From contig CALGRR010000007.1 in assembly GCA_937880805.1 (NCBI GenBank), positions 1-27,052 on the forward strand: 27,052 bases of DNA. The letters are read 5' to 3'. Source of the DNA: an uncultured Clostridia bacterium. Its GTDB lineage: Bacteria > Bacillota > Clostridia > Oscillospirales > Acutalibacteraceae. The position numbers and the translations under genes are program-made. The notes beneath the pieces were generated by a model. The model saw only the letters and a program-made list of their open reading frames with translations, did no database searches and had not been told where the DNA came from. Shown here in pieces: positions 17,188-24,514 of the stretch; within the stretch, counting starts at the first letter, position 1; the number at the start of each line of letters is the position of its first letter.

Positions 17188-17877
17188 ATGATTGGTATTA
17201 TCGGTGCAATGCGAATAGAGGTTGAAACCATCAAATCGCTTATGGAAATTGAAGAAACAAAAACAATAAGCGGCGTTGAATATGCAAAGGGCTGTCTTCA
17301 CGGCAAAGAAATTGTTGTTGCGGTCTGCGGCATAGGCAAGGTTGCCGCCGCAATGTGTGCACAAACAATGATTCTCACCTATTCACCCGACTGCATTATA
17401 AATACGGGCGTTGGAGGAAGCCTGAGCAGCAAGCTCAACATATGCGACATTGCAATAGCCGAAAGCCTTGTGCAGCACGATATGGATACCTCGCCTCTAG
17501 GTGACCCCATAGGTCTTATTTCGGGCATAAATATCGTCAATATTCCCGCTGATAAAACGGTTGTTGAAAAGCTCTCGCAGTGCGTTGAAAAGCTTGACGG
17601 AATAAAATCCGTAAAAGGTGTTATCGCTTCGGGCGACCAGTTTATCGCAAGTGCCGAAAAGAAAAAATTCATAACCGAAAGCTTTGATGCAATCGTTTGC
17701 GAAATGGAGGGTGCGAGCATCGCCCAGGTTTGCTACACAAACGGCGTGCCTTTCGGCGTTGTGCGTGCGGTTTCCGACTGTGCCGACGGCTCATCGCATA
17801 TGGATTACGGCGAATTTCTTCCGATTGCGGCTGCAAATGCTGCAAAGCTTATTGAAGATTTCTGCAAGATTTCATAA
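17188..17877 (+). CDS. mtnN: 5'-methylthioadenosine/S-adenosylhomocysteine nucleosidase
   Basis: Cleaves adenine from methylthioadenosine and S-adenosylhomocysteine; the latter yields S-ribosylhomocysteine, the LuxS substrate. The 229-residue protein has the conserved start MIGIIGAM with E11 (E12 of E. coli), NTGVGG (72-77), the ribose-binding glutamate in EMEGA (E174) and the general-acid aspartate in VSDCAD (D197), all at near E. coli numbering. It is a single-gene unit with its own promoter and terminator. luxS, the next step, lies about 6 kb away on the other strand. Confidence 0.95.
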   Translation: MIGIIGAMRIEVETIKSLMEIEETKTISGVEYAKGCLHGKEIVVAVCGIGKVAAAMCAQTMILTYSPDCIINTGVGGSLSSKLNICDIAIAESLVQHDMDTSPLGDPIGLISGINIVNIPADKTVVEKLSQCVEKLDGIKSVKGVIASGDQFIASAEKKKFITESFDAIVCEMEGASIAQVCYTNGVPFGVVRAVSDCADGSSHMDYGEFLPIAAANAAKLIEDFCKIS

Positions 17878-17889
17878 CAACATATCCGA

Positions 17890-17913
17890 CTGACAGCAAA
17901 ATTTTGCTGTCAG
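17890..17913 (+). terminator. Intrinsic terminator of mtnN
   Basis: A perfect 12-bp stem, CTGACAGCAAAA and its complement, followed by TTTTTTATTTT, 12 bases past the mtnN stop. The effective loop is formed by the central A/T pairs. Confidence 0.92.
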
Positions 17914-17967
17914 TTTTTTATTTTGGATATTTTAGCTTTATATTTTAAAAAAATAGTTTGTATTTTG

Positions 17968-17996
17968 TTGACATTGGACAAATGATTTGCTAAAAT
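17968..17996 (+). promoter_or_regulatory. Promoter of the SCP2-aminotransferase-transketolase operon
   Basis: Perfect -35 TTGACA (17968-17973), 17-base spacer, -10 TAAAAT (17991-17996), 36 bases before the first start codon. It is among the strongest promoters in the window, suggesting high expression. No riboswitch or obvious operator is seen in the short leader. Confidence 0.85.
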
Positions 17997-18032
17997 AAAT
18001 TGACTGTATTTATATGTAAGGAGGAAACAGAA

Positions 18033-18791
18033 ATGATTGATCAGAAAACTTTGGCTTATATCAATCTTTACGGCGTTCTCGGAACCCTCGAAAACCTTTG
18101 TGAGATCGCTCCCGAAGCAAGCAGTCTGCTTACAAACAAAAAACCCATTGCAATCGGCTTTGACGTGAAGGGCGGCCCCAAGGCAACAATCACCTTTGCA
18201 AACGGCAGATGCAGAATGGAGCAGGGCTGCAACAAGTGCGATGTTAAGCTCCCCTTCAGCTCATGCGAAAAATTCAACGGACTTATTGACGGAACAACAA
18301 CACCCATCCCCTCAAAGGGCTTCCAGCACATCAAGTTCCTCCTCAATGATTTCACAAAGCTTACCGATCTTCTCACAAAATATATGAGACCCGATCCTGC
18401 CGACCTTGAAGACGAGGATTTCTTCAGAATCAGCACAACACTTATGCTTTACACAATCACCGTTGCAATCGCACAGATAGGCAACAACGATGAAATCGGC
18501 AAATTCTCCGCCGAGCATATGGTTGACGGCGAAATCGCTTTCAGCATCAAGGACGGTCCCTCGGCAACAATCAGAGTTAATAACCACAGACTTCTCGGCA
18601 TCAAGAAGGCTTGCGAAAATCCCAGAGCAATTATGGAATTCTCGGGCATCAGGCTCGCAAGAGATTTGTTTGACGGCAAGGTTAACGCCATCGCTTGCGT
18701 AGGTTCGGGCGATATTGTTATGAAAGGTATGATTTCAATGCTCGATAACCTTAACCGTATTCTTGACAGAGTTGCTCTGTATCTTGCATAA
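18033..18791 (+). CDS. Tandem SCP2-like (sterol carrier protein fold) protein
   Basis: A 252-residue cytoplasmic protein without signal peptide or membrane helix. Two segments fit the SCP2 pattern of a beta-sheet followed by amphipathic helices: about 38-125 (IAIGFDVKGGPKATITFANG start, then a loop and FLLNDFTKLTDLL) and about 170-252 (GEIAFSIKDGPSATIRV, then a helix, IVMKGMISMLDNLNRIL). SCP2 domains bind fatty or polycyclic lipids or scaffold enzymes; this is a fold-level call. The first half has a cysteine cluster, C60, C66, C69 and C78, unusual for SCP2. AAGGAGG precedes the ATG at 18033. It leads the operon, 13 bases before the aminotransferase. No specific function is known to me. Confidence 0.65.
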   Translation: MIDQKTLAYINLYGVLGTLENLCEIAPEASSLLTNKKPIAIGFDVKGGPKATITFANGRCRMEQGCNKCDVKLPFSSCEKFNGLIDGTTTPIPSKGFQHIKFLLNDFTKLTDLLTKYMRPDPADLEDEDFFRISTTLMLYTITVAIAQIGNNDEIGKFSAEHMVDGEIAFSIKDGPSATIRVNNHRLLGIKKACENPRAIMEFSGIRLARDLFDGKVNAIACVGSGDIVMKGMISMLDNLNRILDRVALYLA

Positions 18792-18804
18792 GGAGGTTTC
18801 TGAA

Positions 18805-20067
18805 ATGAGTATGAAAATCAATACACACGCTAAAAGTGCTGAGCTCTTTCAGAGAGCCGCAAAGGTAATTCCCTCAGGTCTTTACGGTCATCAGGGCCCC
18901 GCAGAGGGCTGCTGCATCCCCGTTTCGGCATATCCCCTTTTCAGCCAGAAGGCTCAGGGCACATATTTCTGGGATGTTGACGGAAACAAATACATAGACT
19001 ATATGTGTGCATACGGCCCCAACGTTCTCGGTTATAACGACCCCGATGTTGACAAGGCTGTTATGGAGCAGATGAAAATTGAAAACTGCGTTACCGCACC
19101 CTCAACAAAGATTATTGAGTTTGCAGAGCTTATGGTTGATACCGTTGCTTCGGCAGACTGGGCATTCTTTGCAAAGAACGGCGGCGACACAACAACAGCA
19201 GCTATTATGACTGCAAGAGCTGCAACACACAGAAAAAAGATTATCTTCGTTAACGGTTATTACCACGGCGTTGCTCCCTGGTGCCAGAAGATTGACTATC
19301 CCGGTGTTCTCCCCGAGGATGTTAAAAATAATCTTTATGTTGATTGGAACGATTTCGAGCAGCTTGAAAGAGTTGTTGCAGAAAACGAAGGCGAAATCGC
19401 TGCATTCATTTCAACACCCTATATGCACGGCAACTTCATTGATAATGTTCTTCCCGCAGAAGGCTATTGGCAGAAGGTTCGCAAGCTCTGCACAGAAAAA
19501 GGCATTGTTCTTATTGTAGACGATGTTCGCTGCGGCTTCAGACTTGACCTTGCAGGCTCCGACCATCACTACGGCTTTGAAGCTGACCTTATCTGCTTCT
19601 GTAAAGCTCTTGCAAACGGCTGGAACGTATCGGCTCTTTGCGGCAAGGATTGGCTCAAGAGCTCAATCAGCGGCCTTTCATACACAGGCAGCTATTGGAT
19701 GAGTGCCGTTCCCTTCGCAGCAGCTATCGCTTGTATCAACAAGATGAAAGAAATTGACCTTCCCAAGTTCTGCCTTGAAAAGGGCACAATGCTTACCGAC
19801 GGTCTTAAGGCTGCCGCTGCAAATAACGGCTTCAACCTCAGCGTTTCGGGCGAGCCCGCACTCTTCTATCTGATGCTTAAGGATGATAATTCGCTTATGC
19901 TTCATCAGGAGTGGATTGCAGAGGTTGTCAAGAGAGGCGTTTATATGACCAACCATCATAACCACTTTATCAATGCTTCTCTTTCAGACGAAGACATCAA
20001 GCACACAATCGAGGTTGCGGAAGATGCATTCAAGGCAGTCCGCAAAAATCACCCCGAATTAGGATAA
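18805..20067 (+). CDS. Class III PLP aminotransferase, glutamate-1-semialdehyde aminomutase-like
   Basis: A 420-residue fold-type I PLP enzyme of class III. The PLP lysine is K267 in FCKALANGW, the pyridine-nitrogen aspartate is in VDDVRCGFR (D239), and GYYHG (151-155) matches the substrate-loop motif of the HemL group. It departs from true HemL: the usual GTEA-type turn reads NGGDTTT (125-131), and DEVMTGF reads DDVRCGF. No haem genes are nearby, so a haem role is unlikely. It should aminate a ketone or aldehyde, or move an amino group, on a sugar-like substrate. AGGAGG precedes the ATG at 18805. It sits between an SCP2-like gene and the transketolase pair; the substrate is unknown. Confidence 0.87.
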   Translation: MSMKINTHAKSAELFQRAAKVIPSGLYGHQGPAEGCCIPVSAYPLFSQKAQGTYFWDVDGNKYIDYMCAYGPNVLGYNDPDVDKAVMEQMKIENCVTAPSTKIIEFAELMVDTVASADWAFFAKNGGDTTTAAIMTARAATHRKKIIFVNGYYHGVAPWCQKIDYPGVLPEDVKNNLYVDWNDFEQLERVVAENEGEIAAFISTPYMHGNFIDNVLPAEGYWQKVRKLCTEKGIVLIVDDVRCGFRLDLAGSDHHYGFEADLICFCKALANGWNVSALCGKDWLKSSISGLSYTGSYWMSAVPFAAAIACINKMKEIDLPKFCLEKGTMLTDGLKAAAANNGFNLSVSGEPALFYLMLKDDNSLMLHQEWIAEVVKRGVYMTNHHNHFINASLSDEDIKHTIEVAEDAFKAVRKNHPELG

Positions 20068-20086
20068 TTTTAAGGAGGAATATATT

Positions 20087-20956
20087 ATGGCATTAACCAA
20101 GCAGGAATGGCTCGAGCTTGAAAAGCAGGCTCATGAGCTTCGTAAGCTTTGCCTTGACACCACTTACTGGGCAGGCAGTGCTCACATCGGCGGCGGTATG
20201 AGCGTTATGGATATGCTCACCATTCTCTATTACAAGTATATGAAATATGATGTTTCAAATCCCCAGTGGGAAGACAGAGACCGCTTCATTCTCAGTAAGG
20301 GTCACGCAGGCGTTGCTCTTGCAAGCCTTGTTTGCCACATTGGATTTGACGATAAAGAAAAGCTCAAAACCTTCAACCTTTCAAACTCAACAATGGGTAT
20401 TCATCTTGACTCAAACAAGGTTAAGGGCATTGACGCTTCAACAGGCTCACTCGGCCACGGTCTTTCAATCGCTCTCGGAACTGCTCTTGCAGCAAAGGTT
20501 CTCGGCAAGGATTATATGACCTACTGTATCCTCGGCGACGGCGAATGCGACGAAGGCTCAAACTGGGAAGCAGGTATGGCTGCTGCTCATTTCAAGGCAG
20601 ATAACCTTATCGCTTTTGTTGACAGAAACAAGTGTATGATTGACGGCCCCACAGAAGAAGTTATGAAGCTTGAACCGCTTGCAGATAAGTGGGCAGCATT
20701 CGGCTTCGAGGTTCTTAATGTTGACGGTCACGATATGAATGCTCTTTCAGAGGCTATCGACACAGCTCTTGCAATCAAGGATAAGCCCGTTATGATTATT
20801 GCCGACACAATCAAGGGTGCAGGCGTTGATTATATGGAAGGCGATTATAAGTGGCACTACGGTGCACTCAACGAAGAGAAATATGAGCTTGCAAAGGCAA
20901 GCCTTGAAAAATACTATGCAGCACGTGTTGCTCGTGCAGAAAAGGAGGGCATCTGA
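20087..20956 (+). CDS. Transketolase, N-terminal (TPP-binding) subunit
   Basis: A 289-residue subunit of a split transketolase-type enzyme, which moves two-carbon ketol units between sugars using thiamine diphosphate. The cofactor and active-site residues are present: AHIGG with H33, KGHA (71-74), LGHG (122-125) and the TPP/Mg motif GDGECDEG (150-157). The histidines correspond to those that contact donor and acceptor in yeast transketolase, so it is likely catalytic and not a degenerate paralogue. It is followed after two bases by the C-terminal subunit. A role in the ordinary pentose phosphate pathway is possible, but its placement between an aminotransferase and SCP2-like genes suggests a dedicated pathway. 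Confidence 0.92.
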   Translation: MALTKQEWLELEKQAHELRKLCLDTTYWAGSAHIGGGMSVMDMLTILYYKYMKYDVSNPQWEDRDRFILSKGHAGVALASLVCHIGFDDKEKLKTFNLSNSTMGIHLDSNKVKGIDASTGSLGHGLSIALGTALAAKVLGKDYMTYCILGDGECDEGSNWEAGMAAAHFKADNLIAFVDRNKCMIDGPTEEVMKLEPLADKWAAFGFEVLNVDGHDMNALSEAIDTALAIKDKPVMIIADTIKGAGVDYMEGDYKWHYGALNEEKYELAKASLEKYYAARVARAEKEGI

Positions 20957-20958
20957 TT

Positions 20959-21969
20959 ATGGCAGGAGGACTTACATATACCGCTACCGAATCAACCGCT
21001 TTCTCAACGGCTGAAATTTACGGTAAGGCTCTCTGTGAGCTTGGCGAAAAGCATCCTGAGGTTGTTGCTCTCACAGCCGACCTTGGTAAATCAACAAAAA
21101 TCGGTATGTTCGGCGAGAAATTCCCCGACAGATATTTTAATGTAGGCATTGCAGAGCAGAATATGTTCGGTATGGCTGCAGGTATGGCAAGAGCAGGTCT
21201 TGTTCCTTTCCTTTCAACCTTCTCGGTTTTCGCTTCTCTCAGAAGTGCAGACCAGCTTCACACCGACATCTGCTATCAGAACGTTAACGCAAAAATCATT
21301 GCTACTCACGCAGGCACATCCTTCGGTCAGGCGGGTTCAACTCACCACGCTATCTGCGATATGGCTGTTGCCCGTTCAATCCCCAACCTCACAGTTATCT
21401 GCCCTGCAGACGGACTTGAAACCTACAACGCAGTTCACGCTGCATACGATAATTTCGGACCTTATTACATCCGTATCAACAGAGGCTTTGACCGTGTTCT
21501 TTATGAAACCAGCGATTACGGCTTCGAGGTTGGCAAGGCTGTTACAATCAACGAAGGCTCGGATATAACAATTATTGCTTGCGGTTCCTGCGTATTCCAG
21601 GCATATCAGGCAGCAAAGTTCCTTGAGGTTAACGACGGTCTTAAGGTAAGAGTTCTTAATATGCACACAATCAAGCCCATCGATAAGGAAGCTATTGTTA
21701 AGGCTGTTATGGAAACACGCCGCATCATCACCGCTGAAGACCACAACATTCTCGGCGGTCTCGGCTCAGCAGTTGCAGAGGTTATCGTTGAAGCAGGTAA
21801 GGGCTGTGCATTCAAGCAGCTCGGTATCCCCGATAAGTTTGCTCCCATCGGTCTTCACGAAGATATTATGTCAACTCTCGGCATCGACCAGAACGGTATC
21901 ATTGCCGCAGTTCGTGAAGTTATGGGTAAGGACTTCGAGCTCGACGACGACTGGGACGACGAAGCATAA
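20959..21969 (+). CDS. Transketolase, C-terminal (pyrimidine-binding) subunit
   Basis: A 336-residue partner of the preceding gene. It has the pyrimidine-binding domain (about 10-175), with the catalytic glutamate in NVGIAEQNM (E66), FLSTFSVFASLR (84-95) and the GSTHHAICD loop (126-134) that matches the transketolase THQ region, and then the C-terminal transketolase domain (about 190-315). It ends in an acidic tail (ELDDDWDDEA). Only two bases separate it from the N-terminal subunit, so balanced coupled translation is expected. The two should form a heterotetramer as in archaeal-type split transketolases. Confidence 0.92.
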   Translation: MAGGLTYTATESTAFSTAEIYGKALCELGEKHPEVVALTADLGKSTKIGMFGEKFPDRYFNVGIAEQNMFGMAAGMARAGLVPFLSTFSVFASLRSADQLHTDICYQNVNAKIIATHAGTSFGQAGSTHHAICDMAVARSIPNLTVICPADGLETYNAVHAAYDNFGPYYIRINRGFDRVLYETSDYGFEVGKAVTINEGSDITIIACGSCVFQAYQAAKFLEVNDGLKVRVLNMHTIKPIDKEAIVKAVMETRRIITAEDHNILGGLGSAVAEVIVEAGKGCAFKQLGIPDKFAPIGLHEDIMSTLGIDQNGIIAAVREVMGKDFELDDDWDDEA

Positions 21970-22073
21970 ATTTGAGTTCTTTTCACTTTCTCGTTCGGTC
22001 ACGTATAGAAATACGCTTCCCTCACTGCGAAAGCGAAAATAATCTCAAATTCTGAAATTATTTTTCTTTTTCT
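21969..22073 (+). repeat. Long imperfect stem-loop after the transketolase genes
   Basis: AATTTGAG (21969-21976) pairs with CTCAAATT (22044-22051), followed inward by TTTTC/GAAAA and CTTTC/GAAAG blocks, and at the centre CGTAT (22002-22006) pairs with ATACG around AGAA. The 83-base structure overlaps the transketolase stop codon and is followed by TTATTTTTCTTTTT. A degraded second copy of part of one arm (GTCCGTCGTGTATAG) lies at about 22073-22088. It may be an attenuating terminator or a small dispersed palindromic element. The pairing is seen; the role is inferred. Confidence 0.55.
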
Positions 22074-22138
22074 GTCCGTCGTGTATAGTGATTAACAATT
22101 CAAACCTTTAAAACAACTAACCGAAAGGAATGATTTAT

Positions 22139-22945
22139 ATGGCTTCGAGAGAAGATATATTGACTAATAAAATTTTCCTTTGTGCGGTTCTGCCCCTTGT
22201 CAAGACCATTGCTATGGATGACCCCAAGCTTGCAAAGAAATTTGAGCACGCTCATGCGGTTATTCAGGTAAGTGCCAAAGACCCCGACGCTCCCGACGGA
22301 AAGTTTGCAACCCACTTTGTTGTAAACAGCGGCGAGTGGCTTTGCCACACAGATAAGGTTGCCGACAATGCTCACATTGAGCTTGAATTCAAGAGCATTG
22401 AAACAATGAACGCATTCTTCAAAGGAAAAATCGGACCCTCAACCCTTCCCGCAATGAAGGGCGTTGCAAAGAAACCCGCAGTTTTCCTTGCATTTATGAT
22501 GACTCTGCTCAAAATGTCCTCAATGCTTACAGCTACCGAGGCACCCGAGGCAGAAGAGGATAAAAAGCTTCTTGTTAAGTGCTATTTCTATCTGCTTTCA
22601 AGCGGTATCAGCACACTCAACAAGCAGGGCCACGAAGAAATTCACGGCTGGACTCTCAAGAGCCCCGACAGAGTTTATGCCTGGGCAGTTAACGATTATC
22701 CCGATATTTCGGCTTATATCCGCATCAAGGCAGGCAAATCAAAGGCAGGCCGTGGCGTTTATAAGCGTGCACTCCCCTTCTTCACTATGAGATTTGACAG
22801 CCTTGACAGTGCTCTCGGCATTCTTATGGGAACAGCAGATATGCTTGAATTCACAAAGACAGGCAAGCTTATTATGGACGGTGCTCCCGAATTCGGTGCA
22901 GAAATCGGTAACTATATGATGATGGTTGGCGACTACGCAAGATAA
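22139..22945 (+). CDS. Second tandem SCP2-like protein
   Basis: A 268-residue cytoplasmic protein. Two SCP2-like segments are suggested: about 35-130 (THFVVNSGEWLCHTDKVADN, then IELEFKSIETMNAFFKGKIG and helices) and about 190-268 (FFTMRFDSLDSALGILMGTA, GKLIMDGAPEFGAEIGNYM). The pattern of a strand, an amphipathic helix and a closing G-K-L/I-x-x-x-G strand is that of the sterol-carrier fold. The start at 22139 is chosen because the AAAGGA site lies nine bases before it; the ATG at 22130 abuts the site. No strong promoter is seen, so it may be expressed through the preceding stem-loop from the operon promoter. Ligand and partner are unknown. Confidence 0.62.
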   Translation: MASREDILTNKIFLCAVLPLVKTIAMDDPKLAKKFEHAHAVIQVSAKDPDAPDGKFATHFVVNSGEWLCHTDKVADNAHIELEFKSIETMNAFFKGKIGPSTLPAMKGVAKKPAVFLAFMMTLLKMSSMLTATEAPEAEEDKKLLVKCYFYLLSSGISTLNKQGHEEIHGWTLKSPDRVYAWAVNDYPDISAYIRIKAGKSKAGRGVYKRALPFFTMRFDSLDSALGILMGTADMLEFTKTGKLIMDGAPEFGAEIGNYMMMVGDYAR

Positions 22946-22956
22946 AACAAAAAGTT

Positions 22957-22978
22957 CGGCGGGAGCAAGCTCCCGCCG
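22957..22978 (+). terminator. Terminator hairpin at the end of the SCP2/transketolase operon
   Basis: A very GC-rich 10-bp stem, CGGCGGGAGC with GCTCCCGCCG, followed by CTTTCAATTA. The T-tract is poor, so termination may be incomplete and allow some transcription of the lipoprotein gene 28 bases downstream. Confidence 0.7.
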
Positions 22979-23005
22979 CTTTCAATTAGTTAAAGGAGAA
23001 CAGAT

Positions 23006-23953
23006 ATGAATATTTTCAAAAAAGCAGCTGCCGTTCTTATGGCACTTGCAATGATTCTTTCATTTGCCGCCTGCGGCGACAAGCCCGAAGAGGTGCAGAC
23101 CACAACCGCAGCACCCGAAACCACAACTGCAGCACCCGAAGCCACAACCGAGGCTGCCGAAACAACCGCATTAACCGAAATTGCGGAAGAATCAACAACC
23201 GAAGAAAGCACAACTGAAGAAACAACCGAAGAAATTATATCAACAACAGCTGCTCCCACAACTCAGGCAACCACTACCGTTGCACCCGCAACAACAACAA
23301 AAAAGGCTGAAACAACAACCCGGAAGGCTGCTGTTCCCGCAACAAAGGCAGAAATCGTTGCTCTTTATAACCAGGCTGCCGCAACCGCCGCTTCAGCAAA
23401 ACCCGGCTACAGCAAAACAACCGTTACCGCCCTGAATAATCTTCAGATGGGTGCACTTGCAAAGATTAATCTTGTAAGAGAAACCGTTGGCGATTTCCTC
23501 GGCGAAGGCACAACAACCACAACCGTTAAAAAAGGCTCATTCAACGGCACTTCGCTCGTTAAGAGCAGCCTTAAAGAATCTGATGTTGTTTCTGCAACCT
23601 GCACACCCTCTGCGGACGGTAAATACTACAACATAAAAATCACCGTTAAAAACGAAAGCAATCTCTCAAAGGGCAGCAGTGCACTGAGCCGTTTCACCAA
23701 GGATTACAAGGATGCCAAGGAAATCAGAGACGGTCTTACCGAAGCAGGTGCAGGTGTTAACGAAATTACGTTAAAAACAACAAGCGTTGTTATCACAGCA
23801 AAAATTGAAGCTGCAACAAACCGCTTTGTTTCGCTTGAACACAGCATTAAAATGAGTGCCGTTTTAACCGATGTCAAATATACAATCGCAAAGGTTAAGC
23901 AGGCAACCTCAGACCTTGTAACAAACGTTAAATATTCATCATTCAAATATTAA
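23006..23953 (+). CDS. Putative lipoprotein with Thr/Ala/Glu-rich linker
   Basis: A 315-residue surface lipoprotein of unknown function. The N-terminus is a lipoprotein signal peptide ending in SFAAC, with C23 as the lipidation site. Residues about 28-112 form a low-complexity linker rich in Thr, Ala and Glu, with repeats of the APETTT/EESTTEE type, probably a wall spacer and possibly glycosylated. The C-terminal part (about 113-315) is a mixed alpha/beta domain with alternating polar residues that I do not recognise. AAAGGAG precedes the ATG. No own promoter is evident in the 60-base gap after the SCP2 operon, so readthrough from that operon is possible, which would tie it to the same process. 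Confidence 0.82.
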   Translation: MNIFKKAAAVLMALAMILSFAACGDKPEEVQTTTAAPETTTAAPEATTEAAETTALTEIAEESTTEESTTEETTEEIISTTAAPTTQATTTVAPATTTKKAETTTRKAAVPATKAEIVALYNQAAATAASAKPGYSKTTVTALNNLQMGALAKINLVRETVGDFLGEGTTTTTVKKGSFNGTSLVKSSLKESDVVSATCTPSADGKYYNIKITVKNESNLSKGSSALSRFTKDYKDAKEIRDGLTEAGAGVNEITLKTTSVVITAKIEAATNRFVSLEHSIKMSAVLTDVKYTIAKVKQATSDLVTNVKYSSFKY

Positions 23954-23958
23954 AAAAC

Positions 23959-23990
23959 ACAGAGCACTCCCGTTTGAGAGAGTGCTCTGT
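23959..23990. terminator. Bidirectional intrinsic terminator
   Basis: An 11-bp stem, ACAGAGCACTC with GAGTGCTCTGT around a 10-base loop, followed by ATTTTTATAAT on the plus strand and by GTTTTTTAATATT on the minus strand. It can stop the lipoprotein gene and, from the other side, luxS. Confidence 0.88.
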
Positions 23991-24022
23991 ATTTTTATAA
24001 TGAGTATGGGCAAAGCCCGTCA

Positions 24023-24058
24023 ATAATTACGAATTACGCATTACGAATTCCGAATTGA
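24023..24058. repeat. Short degenerate tandem repeat (AATTACG-type)
   Basis: The stretch between the terminator and luxS consists of near copies of a 7-9 base unit: AATTACG, AATTACGC, ATTACGAATTC, CGAATTG. It contains no gene. Such strings look like a slipped-strand or dispersed intergenic repeat. Confidence 0.5.
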
Positions 24059-24061
24059 ATA

Positions 24062-24514
24062 TCACTTGTTATATTCAAATGTCTGTTCCTTTTCAAGTGC
24101 CTTGAGGTATCTGCGGCATTCTTCCTTTGCCTTCTCCAAATCCAGGTCAAGATAATTGCCGCATTCTTTTCTTGTATTACCGAAAACCTCGCCCTCATAA
24201 GCGATAATCTCGGCAAGAATTTTCTTTGTTATTTCAAGGATTTTTGCATTATCGGCATTTCTCACAAGAAGATAAAATCCCGTGCGGCAGCCCATAGGTC
24301 CGAAATAGATAACATCGTCTTTTATCTCCGAATTTCTTACGAAGGTTGCAAACATATGCTCAACGGTGTGTGCGGTTGTTGTGTCCATAAAATCGCCGCC
24401 GTTGGGTATTCTTGTTCTCATATCATAGGTTGTTATGTCGCCGTCAATGCGGGAAACATAGATGCCTTCCGTTAAAAGGTCGTGGTCAACAGTGAAGCTT
24501 GTTATTCTGTTCAT
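24062..24514 (-). CDS. luxS: S-ribosylhomocysteine lyase LuxS
   Basis: Cleaves S-ribosylhomocysteine to homocysteine and 4,5-dihydroxy-2,3-pentanedione, the AI-2 precursor. The 150-residue protein has the metal ligands H49 and H53 in AHTVEHMFA with the base E52, the catalytic cysteine in MGCRTGFYL (C76) and the third metal ligand in KECGNYLD (C118). The length is normal. The ATG follows an AAGGAAAG site and lies within the last codons of the NhaC-type gene upstream (29-base overlap), so translation is coupled. With mtnN it completes the two-step detoxification of S-adenosylhomocysteine. Confidence 0.96.
   Translation of the reverse strand: MNRITSFTVDHDLLTEGIYVSRIDGDITTYDMRTRIPNGGDFMDTTTAHTVEHMFATFVRNSEIKDDVIYFGPMGCRTGFYLLVRNADNAKILEITKKILAEIIAYEGEVFGNTRKECGNYLDLDLEKAKEECRRYLKALEKEQTFEYNK

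Noticed and set aside
18805..20067. Glutamate-1-semialdehyde aminomutase for haem synthesis
   Set aside because: The key motifs differ from HemL and no tetrapyrrole genes are near; only the general family is kept in the call.
23100..23340. Repeated ACAACC/GAAACC units as a possible CRISPR or satellite array
   Set aside because: They are codons of the Thr/Ala/Glu-rich linker of the lipoprotein, with no uniform repeat and spacer.
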